Assembly: GCA_947379975.1 (NCBI GenBank)
Contig: CANCPF010000013.1
Coordinates: 1-48,146 of the forward strand
Source: Methylophilaceae bacterium
Lineage (GTDB): Bacteria > Pseudomonadota > Gammaproteobacteria > Burkholderiales > Methylophilaceae
Direction of reading: 5' to 3'
DNA: 48,146 nt
Of the stretch, positions 35,301 to 43,690 are shown one piece after another. The notes under the pieces are model-generated. The model ran no database searches, was not told the DNA's origin, and worked only from the letters and a program-made list of their open reading frames with translations. Every line of letters begins with the position of its first letter. The stretch's first letter is position 1. Made by a program: the position numbers and the translations under genes.

Positions 35301-36608
35301 ATGACTATTTCAACTGAAATCCAAAAAATGATTGCTAATCGTCGTAAAGGTTACTCGCTAGAGGCGCCTTTTTATTTGAACCAAGATATTTTTGATCTAG
35401 ATATTGCTGCTATTTTTAGCCAGCACTGGATTTATGTTGCAGTGGAACCCGATATTGCCGAACCTGGCGATTACATTACTGTTGAAGTTGGCAAGAATTC
35501 TGTGATTATCGTACGTGACGATGATATGAACATAAAAGCATTTCACAACGTATGTCGCCATCGTGGCTCACAATTGTGTGATGACGAAAAAGGTAGTGTT
35601 GGCAACCTAGTATGCCCTTATCACCAATGGACTTATGATTTAACCGGAAAACTTATCCACACTGAACACATGGGTGAAGCCTTCAATCCTAATGATCACA
35701 GTCTAAAATCTGTACATGTAGGCAATGTGGCTGGGTTAATTTTCATTTGTTTAGCCGATGAACCGCCAGAAGATTTTGAAGCAATGCAGAAGGCGATGGA
35801 GCCGTATATTGCTCCTCACCATGTGGCAGATTGCAAGATTATTTGGCAAGAGGATATTATTGAAAATGGTAACTGGAAACTTACCATGGAAAACAATCGC
35901 GAGTGTTATCACTGCGTTGCCAATCACCCAGAACTTACCTCTTCAATTTTCGAATACGGCTTTGGTTATCAACCTTCTGCAGCCAATGCAGAAAAAGTAA
36001 ACGAATTTTTTGAGCTAATCAAAACTGAAAGTAGCCGATGGGAATCTTGCGGACTTGCATCCGCTGAAATAGACTTGCTTGAATCATGTGCAACTGGCTA
36101 CAGAACACAACGCTTACCTTTAATTGGTGCAGGCGAGTCACAAACAATGGATAGCAAAGTAGCCTGTAAAAAACTGCTGGGCGAATTAACACAACGTAAC
36201 CTTGGTGGCCTGTCATTCTGGACGCAACCTAACTCTTGGCATCACTTTATGAGCGACCATATTGTCACCATTAGCGCGATGCCGGTTGATGCAACCCACA
36301 CCATGTTGCGCACTAAATGGCTGGTGCATAAAGACGCTGTTGAAGGCGTAGATTACGATATAAAACGTATTACAGAAGTTTGGCAGGCCACCAACAAACA
36401 AGATTCAAACTTAGTAGAACGGACACAACGTGGCGCCAATAGCAAATGGTATGAACCTGGCCCCTACTCGCCTTATACTGAAGACTTAGTGGAGAAATTC
36501 ACTAATTGGTATATTCAGCGTTTAGAAGCCACCATACAAAAGCCGGAGTTTATTGCAAAACAGGCCAACGCAAATTCTAGAGCCGTTCCGATTAAGGTTT
36601 GTCGCTAA
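35301..36608 (+). CDS. gbcA: Glycine betaine monooxygenase oxygenase subunit GbcA
   Basis: A 435-residue Rieske non-heme iron oxygenase demethylating glycine betaine to dimethylglycine with release of formaldehyde. Rieske ligands C85, H87, C105 and H108 (VCRHRGS, LVCPYHQWTYDL). The mononuclear iron site includes H204 and H209 in MENNRECYHCVANHPEL. The aromatic-ring-hydroxylating alpha-subunit fold is complete. Start ATG follows AGGAAACAGC. The stop overlaps the gbcB ATG by one base. Close relatives are carnitine and stachydrine demethylases; the gene context fixes betaine as best substrate. Confidence 0.93.
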   Translation: MTISTEIQKMIANRRKGYSLEAPFYLNQDIFDLDIAAIFSQHWIYVAVEPDIAEPGDYITVEVGKNSVIIVRDDDMNIKAFHNVCRHRGSQLCDDEKGSVGNLVCPYHQWTYDLTGKLIHTEHMGEAFNPNDHSLKSVHVGNVAGLIFICLADEPPEDFEAMQKAMEPYIAPHHVADCKIIWQEDIIENGNWKLTMENNRECYHCVANHPELTSSIFEYGFGYQPSAANAEKVNEFFELIKTESSRWESCGLASAEIDLLESCATGYRTQRLPLIGAGESQTMDSKVACKKLLGELTQRNLGGLSFWTQPNSWHHFMSDHIVTISAMPVDATHTMLRTKWLVHKDAVEGVDYDIKRITEVWQATNKQDSNLVERTQRGANSKWYEPGPYSPYTEDLVEKFTNWYIQRLEATIQKPEFIAKQANANSRAVPIKVCR

Positions 36609-37735
36609 TGGAATCACGCAACACCACTGCGCTTTGGGAATCGACCTTGTCTGTATGGCAAGGTGATAAAGATAATGAGCTGGTTTGTTGCCAAATAAGA
36701 CAAGAAACAGCGGATGTTAAAAGCTTTTTCTTTCGGCCAAGTCAGCCCAGCCTATTTACTTTTTTACCTGGCCAATTTATTACACTAGAGCTAGCTATTA
36801 ACGGTGAAATTATCAACCGCAGCTACACCATTTCCTCAGCACCTAGCCAGCCACATGTAATTTCCATTACCGTTAAACGTAAGCCAGAAGGCTTGGTTTC
36901 AAACTGGCTACATGACAACTTGCAAGTCGGAATGCCGATATCAGTATTAGGCCCAGCGGGTGAATTTAGCTGTGTAAATAACCCGGCAAAAAAATACCTT
37001 TTTTTATCGGGTGGCTCAGGCATTACACCACTCATGTCGATGGCACGTACCTTTTACCAACTTGCCGAAACCGCTGACATCGCCTTTGTACATAGTGCAA
37101 GAACACCGGCTGACATTATCTTTAAAGACGAATTAGATTTAATGGCGCTGAATCAGCCACTTTTTCAGACGTCATATATCTGCGCAAAAGTGGATAAAAA
37201 TCCGAGCTGGCGTTTACAGCCGAAATCTGTCTCAGAAGGCTTTTTAACTATAGAAAGTTTAAAGTTAAGCACCACCGACTTTATGACGCGCGAGGTTTTC
37301 ACTTGCGGCCCTGCACCTTACATGATGGCTGTAAAAAATATGTTGTCAGCGGCTGGTTTCAATATGCAGCATTACCATGAAGAAAGCTTCACCTTTGACG
37401 AGTTACCTGCTGAAATTCAGGCAGAAGTGATTGATGATGAAAATGCCAGTATTGCTGGTAACGAAGCCAGTAAATCATTTTCAATTGAGATGACTAAAAG
37501 TGGTGTGACCGTCCAATGTGCGCCAGATCAGTTTGTGTTAGATGCCGCAAGAGCGGCAGGTTTACGCTTACCTTCATCATGCAGCAAAGGCTTATGCGGC
37601 ACCTGTAAAAGTAAATTAGTGTCTGGTCAGGTTGAGATGAAACATGGTGGCGGTATTCGCCAGCGTGAAATTGATCAAGGCCTATTTTTACCGTGCTGCG
37701 CCAAACCATTAAGTGATTTAGTAATAGAACGATAG
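36608..37735 (+). CDS. gbcB: Glycine betaine monooxygenase reductase subunit GbcB
   Basis: A 375-residue ferredoxin-NAD(P)H reductase delivering electrons to GbcA. The FAD-binding module has INRSYTISSAPSQP, the NAD module LFLSGGSGITPLMSM and EVFTCGPAPYMMAV, and the C-terminal plant-type [2Fe-2S] ferredoxin has SSCSKGLCGTCKSKLVSG with a final LPCCAKP. ATG 36608 overlaps the gbcA stop (TAATG); a TTG nine bases upstream is less likely. It closes the dgc-etf-gbc gene row, before a 218-base gap. Confidence 0.93.
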   Translation: MESRNTTALWESTLSVWQGDKDNELVCCQIRQETADVKSFFFRPSQPSLFTFLPGQFITLELAINGEIINRSYTISSAPSQPHVISITVKRKPEGLVSNWLHDNLQVGMPISVLGPAGEFSCVNNPAKKYLFLSGGSGITPLMSMARTFYQLAETADIAFVHSARTPADIIFKDELDLMALNQPLFQTSYICAKVDKNPSWRLQPKSVSEGFLTIESLKLSTTDFMTREVFTCGPAPYMMAVKNMLSAAGFNMQHYHEESFTFDELPAEIQAEVIDDENASIAGNEASKSFSIEMTKSGVTVQCAPDQFVLDAARAAGLRLPSSCSKGLCGTCKSKLVSGQVEMKHGGGIRQREIDQGLFLPCCAKPLSDLVIER

Positions 37736-37868
37736 CAATACCTCACAACATCAAAAGTTAAATAGCGCAGCTACCGATGTCATCAAGAACATCAATCATG
37801 ATGGTGTGTGCTCTGGAGAATAGCTTCATTTTTTGAAGTATTGGATTTTCAAGTTAATGGCTTTAAGC

Positions 37869-37910
37869 AAAGTACTTTAGGTAAAGTAGTTTAGAGAAAG
37901 TAATTTTGGT
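37869..37910 (+). repeat. Three tandem imperfect 14-bp repeats upstream of proV
   Basis: AAAGTACTTTAGGT (37869-37882), AAAGTAGTTTAGAG (37883-37896) and AAAGTAATTTTGGT (37897-37910) lie head to tail with no gap. The row is flanked by two copies of GCTTTAAG (37860-37867 and 37916-37923). It sits 43 bases before the proV start, in what must be leader or promoter DNA. Confidence 0.65.
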
Positions 37911-37953
37911 ACAACGCTTTAAGTACATGGCTAGAAGTTAAGGGGATAATAAG

Positions 37954-39201
37954 ATGGATGCAACACAACAGGCAAACTCCGCTGGTACAGAGGCTGGGGA
38001 AGCAAAAGTAATTGTTCGGAATCTGCATAAGGTGTTTGGTAATAAGCCGGAACTTGCTATGCAGATGTTAAAAGATGGTCTACATAAAGACGAAATCCTC
38101 AAACGTACCGGCCAAGTCGTCGGCGTACAAGATGCCTCTTTTCAAATCAATAAAGGCGAAATTTTTGTCATTATGGGTTTGTCGGGTTCAGGGAAATCAA
38201 CACTTATTCGATTACTCAACCGATTGATAGAACCAACCGCCGGCAACATCATTGTCGATGGTGAAGACGTCGCGGCAATGAGTCGCGACAAATTACTTAA
38301 CTTACGCCGTAACGACATGAGCATGGTGTTTCAATCTTTCGCCCTCCTTCCACATCGCACTGTTATAGAGAATGCGGCATTTGGCCTAGAAATCGCAGGC
38401 GTAAATGTTGCCGAACGCGAAAGACGCGCGATGGAAGTGCTAGAACAAGTGGGTCTGCATACTTTTGCTAAGCACTTACCGGCTCAACTTTCTGGCGGTA
38501 TGCAGCAACGTGTGGGCCTCGCCCGTGCGCTGACAGTAAACCCATCACTGATGTTAATGGATGAAGCATTTTCTGCGCTAGACCCATTACGCCGCACAGA
38601 AATGCAAGATGTACTGATTAAGCTGCAACAAGAGCAAAAGCGCACGATTGTATTTGTTTCGCACGATTTAGATGAAGCGCTCAGAATAGGCAACCGTATT
38701 TGCATTATGGAAGGCGGTCGCGTGGTGCAAGTAGGTACATCAGAAGATATTTTACAGCGCCCTGCTGATGACTACGTAAAAGCATTTTTCACTGGGGTTG
38801 ATACCAATAAATATCTAACGGCTAAAGACGTTGCACAAAAAGGCGAAGTCACAATTTTTGACCGTGCCGATGATTCAGTGGCTGGCTTTAGCGCCGCATT
38901 AGCACGCATGCAACTTTATAATCGTATCTATGCATTTGTGCTTGATGAACAACAAAAAGTGGTTGGCGTAGTTTCAGCAGAGTCTTTAACTAATTGCATT
39001 AACCAATCGGGAAAAACGCTACGAGACGCACTTCTACCAGGAAAAATTGCGATTGCCGGCAATACTCCACTCAATGAAGTGTTACAAAAAGTGGTGGAAT
39101 ATCCGTGTCCGCTACCGATTGTTGATGAAAATGGTGAATACATTGGTGCCATCACCAAAACAGTTCTGCTGCGCAAATTGTATAAGGAGAAAAAAGCATG
39201 A
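37954..39201 (+). CDS. proV: Glycine betaine/choline ABC transporter ATP-binding protein
   Basis: A 415-residue ProV-type ATPase. It has the ProV N-terminal lead-in VRNLHKVFGNKPELAMQML, Walker A GLSGSGKST (75-83), signature LSGGMQQRVGLARAL, Walker B LMLMDEAFSALD, and a C-terminal tandem CBS region (about 285-415) that often senses ionic strength or nucleotides in this family. ATG follows AAGGGGATAATAAG. It overlaps proW by ATGA. No binding-protein gene follows; choX at 18261 is the likely partner. Confidence 0.93.
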   Translation: MDATQQANSAGTEAGEAKVIVRNLHKVFGNKPELAMQMLKDGLHKDEILKRTGQVVGVQDASFQINKGEIFVIMGLSGSGKSTLIRLLNRLIEPTAGNIIVDGEDVAAMSRDKLLNLRRNDMSMVFQSFALLPHRTVIENAAFGLEIAGVNVAERERRAMEVLEQVGLHTFAKHLPAQLSGGMQQRVGLARALTVNPSLMLMDEAFSALDPLRRTEMQDVLIKLQQEQKRTIVFVSHDLDEALRIGNRICIMEGGRVVQVGTSEDILQRPADDYVKAFFTGVDTNKYLTAKDVAQKGEVTIFDRADDSVAGFSAALARMQLYNRIYAFVLDEQQKVVGVVSAESLTNCINQSGKTLRDALLPGKIAIAGNTPLNEVLQKVVEYPCPLPIVDENGEYIGAITKTVLLRKLYKEKKA

Positions 39202-40043
39202 CTTACAAACTTCCTCTAGGTGAATGGGTTGCCAGCGCAGTGGCGTGGCTAGAAGTCAATGATCATGGTTTATTCGACAGCATAGGCGCGATCATCGACA
39301 CATCAACCGCCGCCATTGAAAATGGCTTACTCGCTATACCGTTTTGGTTGTTTGCTGCAATATTTATCGCGATTGGATATTGGCGCAGAGGCTGGAAGCT
39401 TGCGTTATTTTGTGCAGCTTCTTTGTGGCTAATCAATAATATGGGCTTCAGCGAGCAAACTTTAGTCACACTAGCACTTATTATTTCTGCAACTTTAATC
39501 AGTCTTACTGTCGGTATTCCATTAGGTATATGGGCTGGCAGAAGTGATAAAGCCGAAGCGGTTATTCGGCCTGTACTAGACTTTATGCAAACCATGCCGG
39601 CTTTTGTGTATTTGATTCCAGCTGCCATGTTCTTTGGTTTGGGTCGTGTACCAGGCGTTATCGCAACAGTGATTTTCGCCATGCCACCGGTAGTCAGACT
39701 AACCTCGCTAGGCATCCGCCAAGTCAATAAAGAGCAAGTGGAAGCAGGCATTGCTTTTGGCTGTACGCCTACCCAACTGCTAATGAAAGTGCAAATTCCA
39801 AGCGCGATGGCGGCATTATTCGCCGGCATTAATCAAACGATTATGATGGCATTATCCATGGTGATTATTGCCTCTATGGTAGGGGCTGGCGGCCTAGGTA
39901 ATGACGTGTTATCGAGTATATCTCGCTTGGATATTGGCTTAGGCTTTGAAAGTGGTCTAGGCGTAGTATTACTGGCAATTATGCTAGACAGAATTACCGA
40001 AAGCTTTGGTATTAAACGCAATACCAAGAATGGCAGTAAATAA
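39198..40043 (+). CDS. proW: Glycine betaine/choline ABC transporter permease
   Basis: A 281-residue inner-membrane permease of the ProW family with at least six hydrophobic helices and the EAA-type cytoplasmic loop around VEAGIAFGCTPTQLLMKVQI. The end reads VGAGGLGNDVLSSISRLDIG. ATG overlaps the proV stop (ATGA), so the pair is translationally coupled. It is the last gene of the betaine island. Confidence 0.93.
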   Translation: MTYKLPLGEWVASAVAWLEVNDHGLFDSIGAIIDTSTAAIENGLLAIPFWLFAAIFIAIGYWRRGWKLALFCAASLWLINNMGFSEQTLVTLALIISATLISLTVGIPLGIWAGRSDKAEAVIRPVLDFMQTMPAFVYLIPAAMFFGLGRVPGVIATVIFAMPPVVRLTSLGIRQVNKEQVEAGIAFGCTPTQLLMKVQIPSAMAALFAGINQTIMMALSMVIIASMVGAGGLGNDVLSSISRLDIGLGFESGLGVVLLAIMLDRITESFGIKRNTKNGSK

Positions 40044-40084
40044 ATCTAGCACTATAAATGGGATTATTTGCAGCATGTGCAGTT

Positions 40085-40120
40085 AAAACTTTTAACACTG
40101 TATCAGCAAGTTAAGGTTTT
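40085..40120 (+). terminator. Possible weak terminator after proVW
   Basis: AAAACTTTTAAC and GTTAAGGTTTT can pair around a 13-base loop with a G-U pair and one bulge, ending in TTTTATT. The surrounding 40044-40293 is otherwise AT-rich and shows no gene. Confidence 0.3.
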
Positions 40121-40293
40121 ATTAGAATGACTAGTAAATGGTCAAAAAATCTTTGGCAACGCTATTGGTTTAGTGACTTTTAATTAATTTCTGAAAATTA
40201 ACATGTAGCTGCAAATGACTATTTTTACAAAAATTTTTAAACAATCAAAATAAGATTACTACTTACCAAAACACCAGTAAATAGTATTATTAC

Positions 40294-40325
40294 ACTATTT
40301 CTTTGAGCCACTATTTCTTTGAGCC
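40294..40325. repeat. Two perfect tandem 16-bp repeats at the end of the small gene
   Basis: ACTATTTCTTTGAGCC occurs at 40294-40309 and 40310-40325 without gap. On the minus strand one copy encodes the last residues GSKK and the stop of the small protein; the second copy repeats that end and stop just downstream. Confidence 0.85.
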
Positions 40326-40538
40326 ACTTTTAATTTTAGCCATTCTTTCACGCCACTCATTGAGTCGCTCGTCCTCAAGTTCCATCTGCAAGGCTAAGGC
40401 GTCATCTCGACTTAACTTATCTTTATCTAGGCGTTTTGGTAGCTTACCGCTCATCCTCGACAGCAGTCGCTCAGCCTCATCTTCCTTCAAAAGTTTTACT
40501 TTATCTTGATATTCTTCACTCGCTATTTTACTTGCCAT
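40311..40538 (-). CDS. Small charged protein of unknown function
   Basis: A 75-residue, strongly charged, probably helical protein beginning MASKIASEEYQDKVKLLKED and ending RERMAKIKSGSKK. No known domain recognised. It follows the parA gene on the same strand by about 100 bases, so the two may form a unit. ATG 40538 is used; GTG 40544 (two residues longer, nearer to GAGA) is possible. Composition looks like a real soluble protein rather than chance. Its 3' end is duplicated by a 16-bp tandem repeat. Confidence 0.6.
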   Translation of the reverse strand: MASKIASEEYQDKVKLLKEDEAERLLSRMSGKLPKRLDKDKLSRDDALALQMELEDERLNEWRERMAKIKSGSKK

Positions 40539-40645
40539 AGTCACTATTTCTCAGGTTTGTTATGTGAAATTTAAGTGCTCATTGTAAGAAATAACGAATG
40601 ACGTCTGTGTGAATTTTTTGTTACATTTAGCGCATATATACGTGA

Positions 40646-41278
40646 TTAAATTTTAGTTGAGGTCGTGTCAGATATCCATTTAAGTAGTGGGCGCCATTGC
40701 TCTAAATCTTGCTTAACTAGCGATGGGCGCATCTCAAATAGTGAGATACCCTGTTCTGCTGCGCTAGCATATACCTGTGCATTTCGGAGATAAGTAAGGA
40801 CAGGAAAACCCATCTGTTCTATAGATTGAGCCAATCCAGCGGCAGCATTTGTACGGGCATTGACGCGCATACCCACTAAAGCCACAAAAGTTTTATTCTT
40901 TCGAATAGCTTTTTCCTCAGCAAGAATGTCTAAGAAATCTTTTGTAGCACCAATATCAAATGCAGAGGGTTGAATCGGCACGATGACACAGTCCGCCAAC
41001 TTAATTGCATTAGATAAGCGCTCATCACGAATGCCTGCAGGTGAATCTGTAATAAGCCAGTCAGGCTCAAATTTAGGTGGCTTGCCTCGTGCGTCATGGG
41101 CATGAATCAACGGCGCATTAATAGGCCTGCGATAGATCCATTGTGTTGATGACTTTTGCCTATCCATGTCGGAAAGTATTACCTGGCCACCACTCAAGGC
41201 AAAATAAGCCGCTAAGTTAGTGGCCAATGTCGTTTTCCCGCAGCCACCTTTTGTATTGGCAATAAGGATATTTTTCAT
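40646..41278 (-). CDS. Orphan ParA/MinD-family ATPase
   Basis: A 210-residue ParA-like ATPase with deviant Walker A KGGCGKTT (10-17), ILSDMDRQKSSTQW (Walker A' region) and LITDSPAGI as Walker B. It is short and has no N-terminal DNA-binding domain and no parB next to it, so it is not the chromosomal parAB pair. Such lone ParA proteins can position cargo such as enzymes, chemoreceptors or plasmid-like complexes; the cargo here is not known. The small charged protein downstream might be its adaptor. Confidence 0.85.
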   Translation of the reverse strand: MKNILIANTKGGCGKTTLATNLAAYFALSGGQVILSDMDRQKSSTQWIYRRPINAPLIHAHDARGKPPKFEPDWLITDSPAGIRDERLSNAIKLADCVIVPIQPSAFDIGATKDFLDILAEEKAIRKNKTFVALVGMRVNARTNAAAGLAQSIEQMGFPVLTYLRNAQVYASAAEQGISLFEMRPSLVKQDLEQWRPLLKWISDTTSTKI

Positions 41279-41417
41279 ATTTAAATCTCAGTCATTAGTG
41301 GCGATGATTCTTGTTAATTAAATTTACATTCAATCCAGCAACATATACTTATTTAACACTTCTATCTACCGTAACAGCTAAGACTAATATTTAAATACGC
41401 TTAAAAATATGAAGCTT

Positions 41418-41474
41418 AATCTCTCACATTTAGCATGAGTTGGAATCTCTCACAATTGCTGACTAATCAGCAAT
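41418..41474. repeat. Direct repeat plus small hairpin downstream of sppA
   Basis: AATCTCTCACA occurs twice, 26 bp apart (41418-41428, 41444-41454). It is followed by ATTGCTGA-CTAA-TCAGCAAT (41455-41474), an 8-bp hairpin. On the minus strand the hairpin follows the sppA stop by about 24 bases but has no T-run, so a terminator role is uncertain. Confidence 0.5.
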
Positions 41475-41497
41475 ATTAACCAATATCTTTAACTAAG

Positions 41498-42484
41498 TTA
41501 GCGTAATTTTACTTCACCAGCTGAAACTAACTGCTTGGCTAAAGTTTCACCAATCACCGTGCTAGCGCTAGCGCCAATACGTTTTGCAATACGACTTGCA
41601 AAATCTTCTTGGTTGGTAAAATCGACGATTTCTTCCTGCTTAATCACTTCGCGTGCAACGAAATCAGCACTACCGATAGCATCCGCCAAACCCAATTTAA
41701 CACCTTGCTCGCCACTCCAAAATAAGCCGCTAAAGGTTTCAGGTGTTTCTTTTAAACGTGCGCCTCTGCCCTTTCTCACCACGGCTTTAAATTGTTCATG
41801 AATTTCATTTAACATGGTTTGCGCCAACACTTGCTGCTTCGGGTTAATCGGCGAAAATGGATCTAACATGCCTTTATTTTCACCTGCAGTCATCAAACGG
41901 CGCTCAACACCCACTTTTTTCATCACTTCAGTAAAACCATAGCCGTCCATTAACACACCAATAGATCCAACTATGCTAGCTTTATCAACATAAATTTTAT
42001 CGGCGGCAACGGCAATGTAATAACCTCCAGATGCACAAATATCTTCGACCACGGCATACACCGGAATAGTCGGATGTAATTTCTTCAAACGATAAATTTC
42101 ATCATTAATAATGCCTGCCTGCACGGGGCTGCCACCTGGGCTATTAATGCGTAAAATAATACCTTTGGTACCTTTATTATCATAAGCGTCATGTAGACTA
42201 CTCATCACAGAGTCTGCATTAACTTCACCGCCGGCTTCAATAACGCCATTAATTTCAATCAGCGCAGTGTGAAATGCTGCACTTTTTTTGCCACCGCCGA
42301 ATACGCCTAGGGCATAAAAGAGAATTATGAACAAATAAATAAAAATCAGGGCTTTAAAAAAAATACTCCAGCGGCGCGAGGTTTTTTGCTCGGCAAGTGC
42401 TGAAGAAGCGAGTTTTTCTATAGTGTCACGTTGCCATTTAGAATCTTGTGCTGGAGCGTGTGATTGCTGGTTATCTTCTGACAT
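41498..42484 (-). CDS. sppA: Signal peptide peptidase SppA (S49 family)
   Basis: A 328-residue membrane-anchored serine protease that degrades cleaved signal peptides. One transmembrane helix (about 41-62, IFFKALIFIYLFIILFYALG) is followed by a single S49 domain. Likely catalytic dyad S152 (DICASGGYYIAVAAD) and K204 (AGENKGMLDPFSP); the 52-residue spacing equals that of the short Bacillus-type SppA. ATG 42484 follows GAGA; a TTG at 42502 has no ribosome-binding site. It runs in the same direction as the Rieske, HAD and rluC genes upstream. Confidence 0.92.
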   Translation of the reverse strand: MSEDNQQSHAPAQDSKWQRDTIEKLASSALAEQKTSRRWSIFFKALIFIYLFIILFYALGVFGGGKKSAAFHTALIEINGVIEAGGEVNADSVMSSLHDAYDNKGTKGIILRINSPGGSPVQAGIINDEIYRLKKLHPTIPVYAVVEDICASGGYYIAVAADKIYVDKASIVGSIGVLMDGYGFTEVMKKVGVERRLMTAGENKGMLDPFSPINPKQQVLAQTMLNEIHEQFKAVVRKGRGARLKETPETFSGLFWSGEQGVKLGLADAIGSADFVAREVIKQEEIVDFTNQEDFASRIAKRIGASASTVIGETLAKQLVSAGEVKLR

Positions 42485-42557
42485 GTTTTTTCTCAATGAC
42501 AAATTTTAAAATATATTGAATTATCGTTTCTAATAGTTTGATGCAAGTTACTTTATT

Positions 42558-42917
42558 CTAACTAGCAGTGTCTATATTAATAATGATTTGTTGGTTTTTC
42601 TCTATCACTTCAATTGCTTTTAAGCGCTTACCTTTACACGGACCCATCACACAAAAGCCAGTATCTGGCTGATAATGTGCGCCATGTGTGGCACAAATTA
42701 AATAATCTTTTTGTACTGTGAAAAACTCGCCTTCATTCCAGTCTAATTCAACCGGTACATGCGCGCATTTATTAACATAAGCATAAGGTTTCCCATGAAA
42801 ACGTACGACAAAACCTGTAGCAAATTCACCTAATGCAGGTAATGGAAAACGAATGCCCTTGTCTTCATTTATTAAATCTTCACTTTTGTAGCTAATGATA
42901 TTTTCGGTTTGATTCAT
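42558..42917 (-). CDS. Small Rieske [2Fe-2S] protein
   Basis: A 119-residue stand-alone Rieske ferredoxin-like protein. The cluster ligands are C51, H53 (KCAHVPVELDW) and C75, H78 (LICATHGAHY). No membrane helix. Start is uncertain: ATG 42917 lies 11 bases after the HAD gene stop, while ATG 42950 in the same frame overlaps that gene by 22 bases; neither has a strong ribosome-binding site. Members of this type sit between a phosphatase gene and sppA in betaproteobacteria; partner oxygenase, if any, is unknown. Confidence 0.85.
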   Translation of the reverse strand: MNQTENIISYKSEDLINEDKGIRFPLPALGEFATGFVVRFHGKPYAYVNKCAHVPVELDWNEGEFFTVQKDYLICATHGAHYQPDTGFCVMGPCKGKRLKAIEVIEKNQQIIINIDTAS

Positions 42918-42928
42918 ATGAAAATAAC

Positions 42929-43585
42929 TTAGGCGTTTTCCAGCAACCATAGACTCAAGCTGGAAAAATCATTAAATTGCTGAATTGGATTCAAGTGCTG
43001 CCATTGCTCAGCCTGTTGGGCTCCGTAAGTAACGCCAATCGCACTAACGCCAGCATTTTGCGCCATGTGTAAATCGTAACTGGTATCGCCTATCATGAGT
43101 GTGCGCTCTGGCAATACAACAAAATGATCCATTAATTCATCTAACATTTGTGGGTGTGGTTTTGAAAAGCACTCATCTACCGTACGTGTTGAATGGAAAA
43201 ATCTAGTCAAACCAGTATGTTCGAGTGCTAAATTCAAACCACGGCGACCTTTGCCAGTAGCCACAGCCAACTTGTAGCCACGTTTATGCAGCGCCTTGAT
43301 TGTTTCAGCGGCACCTTCAAACAAGGGAATCTTACTTTCACCTGCATAGTAATTAGCACTATATTGGCTTGCAAATGCTTGCGCTTTTTCAGCTGGAATA
43401 TCGCCATACAAACTGTGAATAGCCTCGCGTAGACCCAGTCCAATAATATCGCTTGCCGCCTGTGATGTGATGGTCGGCAAGCCAACCTGCTCCGCGGCCT
43501 TAAGTACTGCATCGGTAATCATGCTTGTAGAATTGGCTAAAGTACCATCCCAATCCCATACAATTAAATCAAACTGCTTTGCCAT
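42929..43585 (-). CDS. HAD-IA family hydrolase (phosphoglycolate phosphatase-like)
   Basis: A 218-residue haloacid dehalogenase-type phosphatase. Motif I VWDWDGTLANS (nucleophile D11, acid D13), motif II region LAVATGKGRRGL, and motifs III/IV with FSKPHPQMLDELM and MIGDTSYDLHMAQNAGV. The helical cap lies at about 17-85. Similar to Gph, but it follows rluC, a common neighbourhood for a Gph paralogue of unknown substrate. rluC lies 105 bases upstream. Confidence 0.88.
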   Translation of the reverse strand: MAKQFDLIVWDWDGTLANSTSMITDAVLKAAEQVGLPTITSQAASDIIGLGLREAIHSLYGDIPAEKAQAFASQYSANYYAGESKIPLFEGAAETIKALHKRGYKLAVATGKGRRGLNLALEHTGLTRFFHSTRTVDECFSKPHPQMLDELMDHFVVLPERTLMIGDTSYDLHMAQNAGVSAIGVTYGAQQAEQWQHLNPIQQFNDFSSLSLWLLENA

Positions 43586-43690
43586 TCGTATTTACACTTT
43601 CTAGATTGATATTTTTTTATGAGCTAACTAATGATTAGGGCTCAAATTAATGTCTAAAGTTCTGAGTAATATTTAACTTGCTAATTAAGT

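Noticed and set aside
37780..37815. Possible fourth operator copy (TGTCA ... TGATG) upstream of proV
   Set aside because: Only the first half-site resembles TGTCG and the second does not match at 21 bp; too weak to group with sites A-C.
39263..39829. 188-codon open frame antisense to proW
   Set aside because: It lies wholly inside the well-supported proW gene on the other strand, with composition reflecting the membrane protein's codon pattern and no recognisable domain.
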